Source: Periconia sp. R9002
Lineage: Eukaryota; Ascomycota; Dothideomycetes; Pleosporales; Periconiaceae
Assembly (NCBI GenBank): GCA_023627715.1
Contig: JAMAHW010000014.1
Coordinates: 600,721-664,720 of the forward strand
Reading direction: 5' to 3'
DNA length: 64,000 nt
Position 1 is the stretch's first letter. Each line of letters opens with the position of its first letter. The translations under genes and the position numbers were made by a program. The notes beneath the pieces were generated by a model that was not told the origin of the DNA, did no database searches, and saw only the letters and a list, made by a program, of their open reading frames with translations. Below are positions 46,041 to 57,659 of this stretch, in pieces.

Positions 46041-46589
46041 GATGGTGCCACGATGGTATGATGCATGCATTTGAGCGTTGGGGCTGGACTGGGATAGTGA
46101 AGGATACCATTTCTTTGCGTAATCATGAATGACGAAAATTGAGTCGTCGAGCGTAGATGCCTCGCGGCTTCGGGTTGCTATGTGAGTGTAGAGGATTGTA
46201 TTGGCTGTCGGGAGGCAAATTGTGGGCGGAAAGCCGGCAAGCAGATCTGTTTCCCCCCGCTGATACTGCATATGGGCATATCAATGCTCATTAGTGCTTT
46301 TATTTCCCCGCTTCATACCACCACAATATATAATATGGGAGTGTTTCAGTGTCTATATTCCGCTTGCTCTCTTGTTTATCCAGGTTCATACAAATGTACA
46401 CCTGTAGTATGGAAATCGACACCTTTTGTTTGTTTGGCGCGCACGCTCTTGTTGGAGTTCAACATCTTCAGGCTTTTGCCGAAGCACACGCCACTTTTTC
46501 AACAAATAAATTCTAGTTGTGTAGTCTATAGTATTAGGGGTTCTATCCTGGATGCATCTCATCGCTTTCTAAAATACGGTTGGGCTGGT
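46041..46589. other. Convergent intergenic region
   Basis: 3' flanks of EB1 and the S41-family gene; no gene is seen. Confidence 0.5.
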
Positions 46590-49500
46590 TCAGGACTTGA
46601 ACCAGGTGACGAGTTGGCGTTTTTGTACCGTTCTTTTTCTTCCCAGATTCCGCTTATTTTGCGACGCTGCCTTCGTGCCCTTCTTCTTCTTTTGCAACGC
46701 TGATTTTACGCCATTTTGATCGGGGCCTGCTGGGGTTTTCGGGTGTACAGGTTTGTGTGTCTTGGCCTTACACTTTTTTGCGATGAAAGTCTCGCGAGCA
46801 TCAGGCTCTGGTATCCTGAATCCCGCCTTTAGCGCCTTGTTGCCCTTCGCAAACTTGATGTTCTTTGACTCGTCTAAAGTGCCAGCTGAGCAACTTTCCA
46901 TGTTGTTTAGGCAGTGGCCATAGCAAATCATTGTTGGAACTGGTTCACTCGATTGCCCGCAAGAGAAACGATAGCTTCTACATCGGTTTAGCTGGGAAGG
47001 ACAATCGGAGTCCTGCTCGCATTCTATTAACGACGGGGAGATGGGTTTTTGGAGGTTGTCGTTCCTGGAATTTGTTGCTGGCCCTTTTTGTTGAAATGCG
47101 TTGATAAGTCCGCCGGTGGAGTTGATGATAAAACCATAATTATTCACGTTTTCAAGATTGAGATTCGGAACCTGAGCAACGGCCGCAGGAGGTGGTCTAA
47201 CCATTGCTTTAGTTGTATTGGGTCCAGTCGCGTATCCTGTGGAATTCTGAACGCAGAGTGATGGGGTTTCCCAGGTCGCCGCAACAACATCTCTCCACAG
47301 CCGGGTCATGTTATAAACGTTGTGCAAGGTGTAGTAGATTCGGCATTGAGCAGCATCGTATTTGAACTGCAGAGGGATCTTGTCGCCTTCACGCATTTGA
47401 TCACGAATATTGAAGGAAAGGTAGTCGAGGAGAATGCCGGTGTCATCTCTGTTTGGTAAACGCGATAACGCTGAATCGTCGCCAATTGTTTCGTTGAGGA
47501 AATCGTAATCAGTCAGGAGGTCGTCATCTGTATATAATCGCGCTCCTCGGTTTCCACTTGCAGTCTGCATAGGACCTTGCTCTTTCCTTCCGCCAGCTGC
47601 GATGGTTCGTACACCGGCATGATGAGTCATTAATTCAACGAATAGAGCACATGCTGAAGAGCATGTACCGTCAGTAAGCTGAAAAGACGTTAGTATTTGT
47701 GTCTTTCGGTACATCGGGTCGGGATCAACCTACGAGAACTATATCATTAGGATCCCACACATAGTCAGGCAAGCTGTGATCAGTCTTTGTGTAATCTACT
47801 GGCTCCCACTCGAACATGGCCGCGTCAAACATCGGGTCGCTCAAATTGTAAAGTTGCTACAGAAGTTAGTCTGTGTGTGTTCGAGCTAGGTAGCACTTGA
47901 TCCATACCTGTTGAGAGAAACTATCCTTGTGGTCTTTGATCGGACCATAGTACTCCTTCCAGGAGGAGAAGTTCTTTCCTGTCTCGAGATTGATGCGATT
48001 TTGAACAACCCATTCAGAATCCGCGAGGTTTTGATAGTCAGAGTCATTCACTGCATTGTCATGTGTCTCCAAAGATTTCCACCATTGAGAATAAGCTGTT
48101 CCGAGAATGTTTGCAGCTTCATGGCTCCTGATGCGACTTCCTGTATAGGGATCTAATCCGTTGAACAACCTTTTGAACAAGGTGAAGGCGAGCAGACTCA
48201 TACCGCCACTATTCTGCTGTAGATCAATGATAAGTCGCCTAGTGTTTCGCGCCGTTGCATTTCCAATAAAATACTCGACTGCAGCGTCGAAATCCGGGAC
48301 TTCTTCATCCATCATGAAGAAGCTGGGTATACTGAGTACTCCAGTAGAAATGTCGTCGAGTAAATAGCCAGTCACTACGCCGGTATCTGTCTCACCAATT
48401 TCGCTCTGAGTTACGATGGGATTGTTTGGGTAAGCTCCGCTGCTCTCAAGGCACCAATTCGAAGCTGAGGAATTGTTTGTGGCACACCCGAATTCATCTT
48501 CGGGCTCTTCATCATCTTCATCATCATCATCTTCATCATCATCTTGCCCAATTGTTGTGGTATCATTGAGAGTATCTTTCTGCGACCACCATTCCGTTGC
48601 GTTGACTGGATCGAAGCCTTCAGGCACCAAGCCTAAGACGAAATAATTGTAAAAGTCTCCAGGCGTACTCAACGGGCCGAATTCTGTCTCTTTCGTGTAT
48701 ATGGCCCACCACTCGTTTTTGACCGTACTACCGTTCGCCAAGGTGAAGTCCAGATCTTCACCAGGGTAGAAGGCGGCCCTCTGGAACAAGCTGAGTTTAT
48801 CCTGTATGTCCCTGGCTGGGCTTTCCATGAGAGAATTCCAGTCCGCATTGGGCTCCACGTAGCCATCCGAATTGAGCGCGGCAAATTCACTTAGATATGC
48901 ATCTGCATCTTCACCGTTGATCTTGGAGACCGGCGATGGTGTCCAGCCCTCAATCTGGGAATACACTACATCTTCGTAAAGATAGATGTTGGGAGTCTGC
49001 TTTCCATCTACCGAGGCAGATACAAGGGTGTATGGACTTGCGAAAGTAAACACACCGAAAATCCCGGCCTCGAGCGCGACATGATTATCATGAATGCGAT
49101 TGACCAAATGATGTATCTCCGATTCAAACGCATATTGACTAATGTTGAGGGTAGATGTCAGCATTGTGCATATCAATCAAAGTGGATCAGATCGAAGGCC
49201 CCATAAATACCTAGTATATTTTCCGGCATCAACATTCGCTTTGATCTCCGACAGCACTTCTTCGACATTGACCGCTGGCTGTTGGTACCCAGTTGGAGGA
49301 TCGGCGAGGAAAGCAAGCGTGCTTTGGTATTGCAGTGTTTGATTATAGAAGTCTATGAAACGATTGGCATTCGCTGGACTGAAAGGCACATTCTTCAGGC
49401 AAGAAAAGACGTCGGAGGCTCGGAAGAGCTTTTGGCCTAGAGGACGTCAAATTTGATTTTGAATTGGGTGAGTCGGAATGGTTACCTTGCGCTGCTTTCA

Positions 49501-49642
49501 CCATTACATTATGGCAGTCTGTTGATTGAGCTCGAGCTGAGGCTTCAGCTTTGGAGATACTGACTGGTGTACCTGTGGCTTCAGCACCCGCACCCACTGC
49601 ATACTCCAAAAAAAGAAAAAACGGATACAAAAAATTAAGCAT
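46590..49642 (-). CDS. Secreted S41-family (CPAF-like) serine peptidase
   Basis: Exons 49642-49486, 49436-49211, 49138-47908, 47856-47734 and 47678-46590 join in frame to 941 residues. A hydrophobic N-terminus (LNFLYPFFLFLEYAVG) is a likely signal peptide. The ectodomain has many N-glycosylation sites and the tail-specific-protease core: DNHVALEAGIFG, LIIDLQQNSGGMSLL, then LTDGTCSSACALF near residue 580-592, where the serine pair holds the expected nucleophile. An Asp/Glu run (about 14 of 16 residues, in DDDEDDDDEDDEEPEDE) sits in mid-protein. The cysteine-containing C-terminal part ends in a Lys/Arg-rich tail (KKKKGTKAASQNKR). Fungal S41 peptidases of this kind are secreted; substrates are unknown. 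Confidence 0.88.
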
Positions 49643-50621
49643 TTCAAGTTAGGAAAATACCGTAAACGACAGTGAGAGGTGAAATGACACTGAAGAATCA
49701 ATTGAAGCGAGGGAAGCCTTGGCCTTAAAAGTGGACGCTATCTCCGACGTAGAAGAACTCTTTGCACAGAATTCTGAACCGGTCAGAGAGCATCTTCTGT
49801 TCTCGCCCCAATACTGACATACGCCCGATATGAAATGAACTTCCGCGGACCCTCTATACGCAAGGGTTGGGTTTGGATTTGGGGGCCATTTCGCAAGGTA
49901 CCTCAAGGGCGGCTGAAGAACACATCAATGCATGCAGCCGCGAGCAAATCTTTCAAAAGGGGGCCACATGCAGTCATCTTGAAGGATTATACACAAGGGT
50001 CAAATAATTTTTCACGTACAGGGCTGTGTTACAGACCGTATGACAGGCCAGCCATATTACACTTACCCCAATCGGACACTGGGAGTGTACTACAACAGTC
50101 AGACATGTAGATGTCGTGTAACGTAGTACTAGAGGATTTCAGGAACATTCCCTCCTCTCCGGTCTTTAAGCCAGTCCGATAAGTGTATTTGGTACAATAC
50201 TCGGACGATGTTATGCTCACAACATAGCCACAAAAAGGCAACGGGTCCGATTTCTATACGGGCTTATATGGAAAATATATAACTATGTGAAACGTGCAGT
50301 ACGGCGTAGTGCACTAAAAATAATACGGTACGCCCAAACGGTCCTACTAAAAGAGAACAGGTCGAGTGGGGCATGTTGATGAGAACGGAATATGGGTAAA
50401 CCTATTATGGAAACTGCATGCTGAACTTCCATGCGCAAACGATGTTCATCCTGTTAGCTGAGGCCGCCCACCTTTTTATCACTCATTTTTGAGTTCGTTG
50501 TTTGTCTAGGTAGAACCCCTTCATACAGTTCGCATAAAAATTATGTAAAAGATAGCCATTCTGACCTTCTCCGTCAACAACAGAGCCCACCAAAAATCGT
50601 TTAATCCCAACGGGGGCCTAC
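49643..50621. other. Divergent intergenic region, S41 peptidase / HET gene
   Basis: About 980 bp between divergent genes; no coding frame of quality is seen. Confidence 0.5.
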
Positions 50622-53600
50622 ATGTATGCTACAATGGAAGAAGCGAATATCCTGCCATTAGCGTGCCTACGAACTGCCCATAGACTGCCAATTGGGGTAC
50701 AGGAAGATTTGTTCGATGGCACCTTCTCAAAAAAAGAGTTCCTGTCATGGCTAGATCCCAACAAAACATGGCGGTTGCACCTGCACGGCGGCCCTGGCCG
50801 TGGGAAGGTATGCCCCGCGTTGCCTCGATTTCTGGAAATGATTGACAATACTGAATCTCAACAGACTACTTTAGCGGCTTTGTTTTCCCAGTATCTCCAA
50901 AATCATACAAAATTTCCTGTGGCCACTGTATTTGTTCAACGAAGTGCTCGAGAGAACACCAGCCTTGAGGCTGCGCACCTGATCGATTTGATAAACGAGC
51001 AATTGCACTCCGCTGTCCCCACCTTTGACCGAGAAAAGCTTGAAGGCACCCTCCGCGAAGAATCATTAGAGAAACTCAACGATAAGCTGCACCATCTTTC
51101 ATCACAAACTCTAGTGCGATTTGTGATTCTAGATGGATTCGACGACTTACCCTTACCTGTCCAAAATGATGTGGAAAAATACTTGGACGGATTACAGAGT
51201 GCCAAAATCCTCATTACACGACGCGTTGCCAAATTCGACAAGCAGGCCGAGTCTCTCTGTTTCTGCGACGTCTGCGGCAACGACAACGTATCGGATCCAT
51301 TGGACTTATACTGGGAATGCGAGCTCTGCATTCAATCATTGGAAGAAAGCAATCAAGGCCCAATCCGGCCTGAGCAGCACTGGATTCTCTGCTACGATTG
51401 CCGCGATCGTGGCATAAATTGCAGTAAACAAGGACACGAAAGGGGCTGGTTTGAGCCTTATCGTCATGTCAATCTTCTGGTCCAGCCAGATACAGCCAGC
51501 TTGAAACGGTTCATTTACCAGGATCTTCATCTGGAATATGGCGCTTACGCTGATGGTGATATGTCTAATAATGTTGTGAGTTCTGCGATCATTCAGCATT
51601 TCGACCAGCGGGTTTACTCCGACATCACCAACACCTGTCTTCGATTGGGTTAGTATGTCCTTAGTCCAGACCAGCATCGGGATACTACTTGATGCTGCAT
51701 TCTGGATCCTTTCTTAGGCCGCTTCAGTAATGGATTTTAGCTGACTCTGTACTTTCGATTCTAGATCATGTCCGAGAACAGGCAAATTTGCAACAGCTGA
51801 TTGCAAAGAAAGATCGGCTCCCGAGCACTATCGTTGCTTACTACGATGCGGAGTTGGAAGCAATCGAACCAGAAGATCCAGAAGCACGAGAACTCGTGAT
51901 GATAGCGCTGGTTGCTCTTGTCCCACGTGACTTTTCGCGCTCTCACGCCCAAGATTCAAAACTTGTCAAAGTAGAAGAGGTTCTCGAAAGGTGCGCCGGA
52001 GCAACTACCGAACCAGAACCTGATGTTACGTGGCCAAACTTGGCGAAGGTGCTCCGCGCAGCTCGAGGCCTCTTATTCCAAGAGAACTACGACGTTAGCT
52101 GCTGCCATCCAGACTTGATACGATACATTGCAGAAGATTACAACTGGAATCTGATTGCAGCCTACGAAAAACTAAGATCGATACGAAAAGCGATCGACGC
52201 CGATAAAATACCTACTGATGAGGATTCTGCCTTAGACCCAGATTTCTCAGCATTTCCATCAGAAGAATTCGAATCCTCCTCGGAATCAGAAGACGATGAT
52301 TGTGCCATCACCCGTCACTCTCCGCCGGTGCTCTCTCGAGGGACTTCCACCGACACTGAGACTTCTGTGGCCATATCAATTTCATCAATCACATCGCATA
52401 CTAGTTCAGTCTCTTCCGTTGACTCGCAAGATCAAGCGGGAAAATTTCTTGAATTAGAGACCGAGCAAGTCGACCAATCAGCATATGAAAATGCAACTTA
52501 TGCCAAAACCGTATGTAACTACTGCAAGACCACCATATTGGAATGCAGAGCTCGTCAAGGTTTTTATTGGAGAGCCAGCACTCAACTCACCTCTCACCCG
52601 AGCTCGGAGTGTTCTTTTTGCTCTGCCATTTTCCAAGATAGGAAGACCATTTCACTTCGGGAGCAAGATGGAAAACGAATTTCAAATCCCTCCAGCTTGT
52701 ATTGGAGTTTACGAACGCGTACCAAAATCTCCAACTCTCAACATATCATTTCAATAACTTTCCAAAATGAGGCGCAGTATCGACTACCCAAACGAAGGTT
52801 TCATATGATTTCTGATGTTGACGTGGATCGTCTACCAACAGCAGAACAATTAGGTTCATCTACACGCCTTCACGACACAGGCGATCAAATCAAATCTTGG
52901 ATATCGACTTGCAACGACACACATGCTCACTGCAAACAAGCTGGCACAGAATCATACGTACCCAAGCGCCTCGTCGACATAGACATAGGCTCGAAAGACA
53001 TTGTGCGCGTCGTCGATACTGCTCAGAACGAAATAAAAGCACCTTACGTGACGCTCAGTCACTGCTGGGGCAAAACACGTTTCCTTGTTCTTAAACGCGA
53101 AAACGAAACGCGACTCATGGGTGAGGGTATTCGCATGTCTGAGCTCACCGTCAATTTCCAGCAAGCTATCGAAGTGGCAAGATTTCTGGGAATGAAGTAC
53201 ATATGGATAGATTCGCTATGCATCATGCAAGGAGCTGGGGGCGATTTCGATGAGCAGGGGCAATACATGCACAAGGTGTACCGGTATACGTATTGCAACA
53301 TTGTCGCGGCCGACTCAGCGGATAGTGAAGGCGGACTCTTTCGAGAAAGAGACCCCAGTGACATCGTCCCGGCGATCTACGAAGCAGACGAGGACTCGAG
53401 ACTTGAACGAGGGACGTGGAGAGTCTTTGATGAGAATTTCTGGCTCAAGGAACTTCTGGGCAGCAAGATATATTCCCGAGCTTGGGTGTTTCAAGGTACG
53501 TAAATGATAACAGACCTCTGGGAACGATGACCAAGAGTCTCATTAGAACGTATGCTATCTCCAAGGCTCCTCCACTTTACAAAATCTCAAATTTTCTGGG

Positions 53601-54667
53601 ACTGCAGTACTCGGAGCGCCTGTGAATCCATTCCCAATGGCCTCCCGCATGCAATAGACAGGTTTGCGGCCACCAACCGGCACTGGCGCGGACGTCTCAA
53701 CGAAATTACCAGTGATTGCCCCTCTATTGCAGGACCCAACGATGATTCACTAGAAACCTTGTGGAAGGAAGCTTTACTAAGATATACTGGATGCGAACTG
53801 ACGAATCAAAGTGACAAGAGGATGGCAATCTGGAGTGTGGCGAAACTGATCCGCGACGGGCTTCAATGCGATGATTCTGAGGAAGAATATGGCGGTGGCC
53901 TTTGGGCATACCGATTACATGAGCAGTTGGCCTGGCGTACAGAATCGCCTTCCGAGAGCGCGAGGCTAGACGACCTTCAGTTGGGGTCGCCGAGTTGGTC
54001 CTGGGCGTCTGTAAAGGGTTCAATCCACGCGCAGGAGCGTCTCGTGTCGGACAGGAGTTACGTCGTGGAAAGTCACGAGGGAAAGCCTATTTCATTTCAC
54101 GTCAAAAAGGGCGACAGAAATAAGGAGCCAGAACTCGAGGGGTTCGGTTCAATTGACATGTGCGGCTATCTGGGGGAAAGCACCATCAGCATGAACCCAT
54201 CCTCTAGAGCGTACAAACTTTCTCTGGCTGAACGGGTTTTTGATGAGATACACGTCTTCCCTGACGAGATACTCGTAAATGGCTCCAAGTCGATGAAATG
54301 CCATTTCGTTATCCTGGCCGCTGATGAGCACCGCCGAGGATCGCTCTCCACATACTCTGGTATTGGTCTTGTTTTGATATCATTCGACGTGTACGAAGCA
54401 CAGCAACGGGCTAAACGCGCTGGTCTTGAGAAGCTTTTCAGTGAGATGAAGGGGAGGAGTGATGTGGAAGAACACCAAATGGATGAGCTCAACCACCGAT
54501 TCGAAGCTTGTTCAACGTGGTGCGAACGGCTTTTGCAGATGAGAAATCAGCTTGGGAATTCTGAATCGCATTTCCGTAGGATTGGAGCGTTACAGTTCAG
54601 AGATATTTCTCCTGAGACATGGCGGAAAATTGCAGAAGGGGGAAGGGGCAAATTTTGGTTAGACTGA
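50622..54667 (+). CDS. NACHT-like NTPase joined to a C-terminal HET domain
   Basis: Exons 50622-50807, 50865-51648, 51765-53495 and 53547-54667 join in frame to 1273 residues. The N-terminus has Walker A GGPGRGKTTLA (about 56-66, completed only by splicing) and Walker B RFVILDGFDDL (about 146-156). A Cys/His cluster (about 195-260: CDVCG, CELC, CYDC, GINC) follows, then a winged-helix-like stretch (about 325-440) with LIALVALVPRDF-type helices. After an acidic/Ser linker come CNYC and CSFC pairs (about 575-610) and a HET domain (about 750-905: YVTLSHCWGKTRF, YIWIDSLCIMQ, SRAWVFQERMLSPRLLHF). HET domains trigger cell death in heterokaryon incompatibility; P-loop NTPases of this type act as oligomerising switches. 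The ATG at 50634 is an alternative start. Confidence 0.88.
50808..50864 (+). other. In-frame intron interrupting the Walker A motif
   Basis: 57 nt, GTATGC...CAACAG, phase 0 and without a stop. When removed, GGPGRGK joins TTLAALF and makes a canonical P-loop. When retained, 19 residues separate the lysine from the threonines. Confidence 0.85.
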
Positions 54668-54830
54668 AAGTGGGTATGCAGAGTGGTGCTTTTCTTTCTT
54701 TTTTTTTGATTCTGAACAGTTAGTACTGCTGTATATATTCATATACCTAGATTGTGTAATCAGGCCATTTCTCCGTCCCGCAGGGTAGCGTAAAAACTAT
54801 CTCGTTGGTGATTCGTTTACGCCCATCCAT

Positions 54831-56337
54831 CTATCCCGAATCTGAGCCCAATCTCATGGTAGTTATATTCTCACTCCTGACCTCCTGAATATGCGCAATA
54901 GCCTCGAGCAAATGCGGTACAAACTTCGCCGGGTTCTCTGTCGCCGGAAAGTGGCCCAATCCTGGCATGGCCTTGTGCTTTGCGCCACGGATTTTGTCCG
55001 CCGTCTTCTGCGACATGTCAGGCGTATTAGACCAGTCGTACTCGCCCGTCAGCATGTAGACGGGGCAGGCGTTCGTGTCGATGCTGGCGACGCGCGTGCG
55101 GCCGTCCCAGCCGCCGAAGTAGAAGTCGAGATCGCCATGGAACATCTAGTGGAGTGTGGTCAGTGAGCTGGCATTGCGAGGTTAGGCTTAGTAGCAGACA
55201 TACTCCGTAAGCTTGGCCGCTGTACAGATGCCATATGAGTTGCTTATTTGCTGCGGGTGCGGTTGGGGACATCATCTGCAGCTAGTTAATATTTCTTTCT
55301 TTTCCTCGACGAGTGATTGTGATACGTACGCCGTAAACCCATTCGGGGTTGAATAGCGATTGATTCACATAGGGCGACTTGTCTGACCACAGTCTCTCCA
55401 TGTTCAGATATTCGGAACTGTAGTCGTCAGTCAAAATCCTAATCTCAACAGGCAGAGATGAAATCTACCCTTGCAAGGGAATAGCCCCTCCCGCACCGAC
55501 CTCCTTGTGTCGAATAGCGACCACCAAACAGACCTGGCCGGCCATGCTGGCACCACAGATAATGGGTCTTCGAAGACCCAACGCTTTGACAAAGGCGGCA
55601 ATGATACCTACATAGCTGTCCTCTGTATTCGTGTGCGCACCAGCAGGGTATTTAGAAGAAGGGAAGCTCCGTCCATGGCCGGGCAGGTCGAAACTGTACA
55701 TGGTGCACTTTTGCCGCATTCTAGCGTCGTTCATGACTCCGTGGTACTGTCTCCCGTCGCTCCCTGCCGTATGCAAAAACACGATCTGCTGCTTCCCTTC
55801 ACCCGAGTATTCGTAGAAAATCTTGACACGGCCCCAGAGAGGCGCATCAAGATAGACGTATTTCCCAGTCAGGAAGTCCCTTTCAGGTTCCGCTTGGGTT
55901 TCTTCCTTCATTGGTCCACATTGCGCGTCGTGGGCGAGCTCCAGTACCCGCCGCCAAACATGTGTCCACTGGGAAAAAGCGATCTGGTCGCCCAGGACCT
56001 CGATGCCCTTTTGTTTGATGTTCATGCCAAACATACCCCAGTAGCTCTGATAAGGCGCCGCGGGGATGTCTTTAAAAAACTGCTCCCATTGGTCTGGGAG
56101 AGCGGCTAGAGCGAATGAACCATCCTTTGTAGAGCCCGTCTTTGCTTTCACGGAGCCGTTTTCAACAGTGATGAGGAGGGCATTGTCGGAACCGGCCGAT
56201 GTGATTCCAAAAGTGACAGGATTGTCGATGGCATTTGAAGTTGTAAAAGCTTTGAGCTGATGGTCCGACTGGAGAAGCTTGGTAAACTGGTCAAAGCTAC
56301 CCTTCAGGGCAGCTGGGAGGTCGGACCAATTGGCCAT
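54831..56337 (-). CDS. Alpha/beta hydrolase with an SCP2-like N-terminal domain
   Basis: Exons 56337-55469, 55417-55330, 55275-55204 and 55145-54831 give 447 residues. ATG 56337 is chosen because the frame upstream of it lacks an ATG. Residues 1 to ~150 resemble a sterol-carrier-protein-2-like fold (FALAALPDQWEQFFKDIP, KGIEVLGDQIAFSQWTHVWR). The hydrolase half has IVFLHTAGSDGRQYHG (oxyanion region), MYSFDLPGHGRS, a nucleophile elbow with Ser in CGASMAGQV, an acid candidate in LTGEYDW and the catalytic His in GLGHFPATENP. The substrate is unknown; the N-terminal part suggests a hydrophobic ligand. It converges with the HET gene, with 163 bp between the stops. Confidence 0.88.
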
Positions 56338-57659
56338 TGTTCGGGACGAGATTCGAGGTTTGAGGACTGTATTAGTTGACAACAAGGCCAATTGAGGCGG
56401 CAAAGAAGTAGGAGGTCAAGAGAAAGCTTCGTGGGGAAGGGGGGATCTGGGTTATTTCAAGCCATGTGTGTTCTCCTGTGCTCCGGCTCCATAGATGGCG
56501 TCGATGAGGTCAGGCGGGGTATGCAACGACAGCTCTTGGAGCGGGGGCGCTCGCCTGCGGGGACACATTCTAGGGGCGAGAGATCTGACGCCGTATCGTT
56601 AGTTGGCATGGGGTTTTGGCTGGTGAATGAGAGGATGCGGGGAAGGGAGGGGAGCTAGAGGTCCTGGACCACTGTGGAGTCGTCGAGGCCGAAGCGGCTA
56701 GCATCCATGTCTGATCCAGGGTCGGATCCGACGGGTGCATCTTATAAAGTGTGTAGATGCCCTCTCCTCTAACTATTTCGGAATTTATTGTATGATCCGG
56801 CATTCTTGGCCGTTCTTGGCGGTGATCTCAGGACAATGATGCTACATAGCGAACATGACGATCCGCTTGGCGTCAGGTTTGTTCCAGCCAGTTGCGCACG
56901 TGGTACTAATACATGTTGATGGCACGGCCGAGTGCAGAAATAACTTGTGCTCAAAAAATTTCCGTCGCTCGTTGAGCCTCAAATGTGGATCCGGGAACTG
57001 ATCGATTGATGACAACAGAGTGTAAAATGGACTTTGATGTTTTCGGAGAAATAATACAAGAACCCCGCCAGCAACAGCAATTCCGCAAATATGTGCATGT
57101 AATACGGGCATATATGTAGTACAGCTGAGGGATCAGTGAACAAAGATACGAGTAAGTGCTCGAGGAGATGACCATTGGCGTGACAACTCTGGAGAGAAAA
57201 CAATCTTCGAGTTCGAGTAATGAAAACTGTAAGATGGGACCATAACTTTGCTTAGCCTGATACTGTACATGACTAAACAGTTTGATTCCCTATTCTGATC
57301 TTGCTTCGTCTTTTGATACAACTGTACGAAGTCAATGTTGGCTGCAAAGTCAGAAGGGTGTGATGATAAGATGATGAAGTTCAAAGAATTAGAACATCCG
57401 TGCACGCGTGGTTGCCGGACGAACCATGACTGTCGACCAAAGAGGCAAAGCGCGAATCTGATGACGTCTAAACAACAAACCATTCGCGCCGCCAGCCATC
57501 GTCCTCGTGCCTGCTCCTCACCCACTGGAGCTCCCCACTCCATCACGCACAAGCCCCCAGAGGCGCGCATTTCATTTTTTCCATTTGTGCGCATCGCCGC
57601 TCTTTCGCCTTCTCTTGTCCCCTTCACTTTCGCCTCATTCTCTGCCGAATCAATTCATC
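56338..57659. other. Divergent intergenic region
   Basis: 1.3 kb between two divergent genes. A minus-strand frame at 57627-57133 overlaps the CT-rich leader of the next gene and is not protein-like. No gene is seen. Confidence 0.5.

Noticed and set aside
46585..46620. Possible tRNA T-arm (CAGGACTTGAACC)
   Set aside because: It overlaps the coding end of the S41-family gene and no acceptor, D or anticodon arms pair around it.
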